A stretch of DNA of 64,000 bases, taken from assembly GCA_022059125.1 (NCBI GenBank), contig JAEUWY010000005.1, forward strand, positions 1 through 64,000. Direction: 5' to 3'. The position numbers and the translations under genes were made by a program. The first letter of the stretch is position 1. Each line of letters begins with the position of its first letter. Shown one piece after another: positions 61,654-64,000 of the stretch. The DNA is from Corynespora cassiicola (lineage: Eukaryota > Ascomycota > Dothideomycetes > Pleosporales > Corynesporascaceae). The notes beneath the pieces are model-generated. The model ran no database searches. It saw only the letters and a list, made by a program, of their open reading frames with translations, and was not told the DNA's origin.

Positions 61654-63684
61654 TTAAGGATTCTCAGGCTCATGGGTTGTCTGTTCCCGATCATTCTGAC
61701 TACCCCCGGTAACCTCTGGCTTATGGTATCTAAACCACGGCTGAAGGAAAGATACCAAGAAAGCAATCCCTGCCACCGGAATGGAGAGAATAAAAGTATT
61801 CCTGAGCGCAGTAACAAACGCATCAAGGATGAGGAGCAAGTAATCGGGCGGCAAAGACTTTGCAGCATCCTCGGAGGCACCTAAAGACAAGATCTCGACT
61901 GGATCTAACTCCGGGACCGACTTTCGGAGCAGTCGAACAAGTTCCTTCTGGAATATTCCTTGAGCTGCGGCTAACAAAAGGGCACCTCCGATCGACTGGG
62001 CGAATATGATGATTGCTGTTGCTGTTGAAACATCCTTTTGCTCGACGACTACACCGGCAAGCATGAGAGGTATGGTAAGGCAGGCTCCAACGCCAACTCC
62101 CACGATAATTTGGTATCCAATCCACTCTCTTGAGGTGGAGCTGCGATCAAGGGTTGAAAGAAGCCCTCCACCAATGGCAGCTACGGCAGGCCCGATGATA
62201 AGAAAGGGATTAAAAATACCAGTCATAGTGATGGTCCCGCCGAGCAAAATTTGTGTCAAAGCTAAAAGCACGTTAGCAATGAAGAATGCGCTCATCGTTG
62301 AAGGGAGGCTTACTGAGGCCGAGAACCAATGGTATTAATCGTATGCCAGAATCGATAGCAGAAACGCCTTTTACGACCTGGAAGTAAATAGGCAAATAGA
62401 AAAGTGCAAGGTAGAATGCCCCAGATATACTTATATCATGTTAGGTCGTGATGAATTTTTCTCAGGGATGGAGGGATTTTCTCACAAGAATTCGAAGATC
62501 CCTCCTATCAACAACGAGCGATTCTTAAGAAAGCTGGTCATTACAAGTGCGCGTTCGCCTTGATACCACTGATCTGCAGCGAAAGCGGCAGTCAACAACC
62601 CTGTTCCGATTAATGTTCCTATCACGGCAGAGTCTTGCCACTCTTTCTCTACGCCGGCCCAGCGCATTGCAAGAGTAAAACAAACCACAGTACCCGAGAT
62701 GAAAAAGACACCTGGAATATCCATCTGCAATAATTTCTCACGAGCACTTGCTTCGGCAGGCCGTGCAGCCTTTGGGGGCTGGTAAGCCCATACAAAAGCC
62801 AATGCTGCTACTCCTCCCAATGGTAAAGTGATATAAAAGCTGCAGCCAGTCAGTGCGATTCATGTTTCGATCATCATATCATAGCCTACCACCAACGCCA
62901 TGAAACTTTATCCGTGAATGCGCCGCCAACCAATGGACCTACAACTGAGGCGAGAGCAAATGTTGCCGAGAGTGCGCTTGTTGCGGCAGGGCGATACTTT
63001 GGCCGAACACAAAAATTCATTATGATAAAGCAGCCGGCGAATATCCCTGCACATCCTGCACCTGTAATAGCCCGACCTGCGATGAAGGTATTGCTGTTTG
63101 GTGAGGTAGCTGAAAGGTTGTCAGGCGAAGCCTTGCTAACGGATCTGGCTTGGATCGAGGGTCTCTGGGTGACAAAGCACACCAGTCTGACGTACCACAC
63201 AAAAGACTTCCAACCTCAAAAACCAATATTGATGCGATGAATACATATTTCATCGGAAAGTATTTGTAGCACTTGCCCCAGACTGACTGCGTCGCTGCTA
63301 CAGGAAAGAACATAGCAGATCCATACCACCCAACATCATCTAGGCTATTGAATTTCTCGGTTATAGCAGGAATGGCGGTAGATATGATAGTCTTGGAAAA
63401 GGTTATCGTTTTTCCACGATAGGAAGGCCCAGAGGTAACATACTACATCTAAAGATGCCTATCAGGCGAGTTAGGGACACATTTGCAAACAGTTTCTTTG
63501 TACTGACCAGGAATATACTAAAAACAAGTGAAAGTAGTATCGTTGCGAGACGAATCATTCCAGGGTATTCTGAATCGCTTATGGAGTCTTCGGGGGCGGG
63601 TAAAACATCATTCGAGGGAAAATCAGTCGACGCAGCGTATTTTTCGCCTGTTGCAAGGTGAACTTTCTGTTGAAGAGAAGTCAT
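61654..63684 (-). CDS. Major facilitator superfamily efflux transporter, DHA14-like, 561 aa, seven exons
   Basis: Exons on the minus strand: 63684-63508, 63458-63444 (15 nt), 63391-63196, 63109-62890, 62839-62486, 62429-62314, 62261-61654. The six introns are 49-86 bp with GT-AG ends. The microexon codes ASLDV and restores the TM1 signature [13 protein letters not shown]. Then follow [19 protein letters not shown], antiporter motif C VVGPLVGG (about 185-192), [14 protein letters not shown], and [21 protein letters not shown]. These are typical of 14-TM drug:H+ antiporters of the plasma or vacuolar membrane that export drugs or secondary metabolites. The N-terminal 42 residues are hydrophilic. 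Substrate unknown. It looks intact. Confidence 0.92.
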
Positions 63685-64000
63685 GATAGACCTAAGAATT
63701 TATCTCAACAAATGTAGAGTCTGAGGTGATAGAGGATATAGGCCAAATTAGAACTGGGTGATTCTTAAAAAAGATTTTCGGACAAAACTCATTCCGTGGG
63801 AAGGGCGCCATGCCCGGCGAATTAAAAATCTTTTTATCTATTCTAGGTTGCCAAGTCTAATTTGTGGCGATATATTTAGTTGATTAATAAATAGCGCAGC
63901 TACGCCGCAGTCAAATTGATATACCTAATACACAGCGGAGACCGAATGATTTGCTATAAATGTTGTGTAATATTGGAAGGACTTAGCCGAGCTTTCAGCT
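63685..64000. other. Upstream region of the MFS gene
   Basis: Probable promoter of the transporter. No gene and no CGG-N7-CGG element seen. The window ends here. Confidence 0.45.

Noticed and set aside
1..64000. CRISPR array, rRNA operon or tRNA gene
   Set aside because: No spaced short repeats of CRISPR type and no rRNA core. The one B-box-like string (near 4437, ATTCGAATCT) has no matching cloverleaf.

Overview
The window is the left end of a chromosome from a filamentous ascomycete (Pezizomycotina). It opens with about 23 copies of the CCCTAA telomere repeat. Genes have short GT-AG introns, a fungal Zn2Cys6 regulator is present, and a 42 kb block shows repeat-induced point mutation (RIP): extreme A+T, transposon frames full of TAA/TAG where CAA, CAG or TGG stood, and TGT cysteine codons turned into TAT. 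I cannot name the species.

Layout. (1) 1-1,200: telomere capping a broken LTR, then A+T-rich subtelomeric sequence. (2) 1,200-10,000: a gene island with a Zn2Cys6 regulator (+), a CYP52-like P450 (-), a short-chain dehydrogenase (-), and a small intron-containing gene I read as a diverged paralogue of QCR8, a complex III subunit (+). Each of the four upstream regions carries a CGG-N7-CGG element, usually with a second exact or near copy 7-14 bp away; an identical 13-mer lies upstream of both the regulator and the P450. This suggests a small co-regulated subtelomeric cluster, although no polyketide, peptide or terpene backbone enzyme is visible. (3) 10,000-52,260: a nest of RIP-degenerated elements. 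It holds a 1.8 kb Tc1/mariner element, Ty3/Gypsy chromoviruses of at least two LTR types inserted into each other, an element of a third family, and solo LTRs, one of them almost free of RIP. Several insertions are fixed by 5-bp target duplications. Antisense to pol, just before the 3' LTR, all three families carry a degenerate frame with traces of cysteine knuckles and, in two families, a charged helix. (4) 52,260-64,000: a second gene island with a secreted amidase (+, four introns of 49 bp each), a fungal protein with a coiled-coil tail (-), an unknown protein (+), and a 14-TM MFS transporter (-, seven exons including a 15-nt microexon).

Gene models were assembled by hand by joining frames across GT-AG introns. 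Family calls rest on recognised motifs, not on database searches. Within the repeat block, element ends are firm where a target duplication or exact LTR length supports them and approximate elsewhere.
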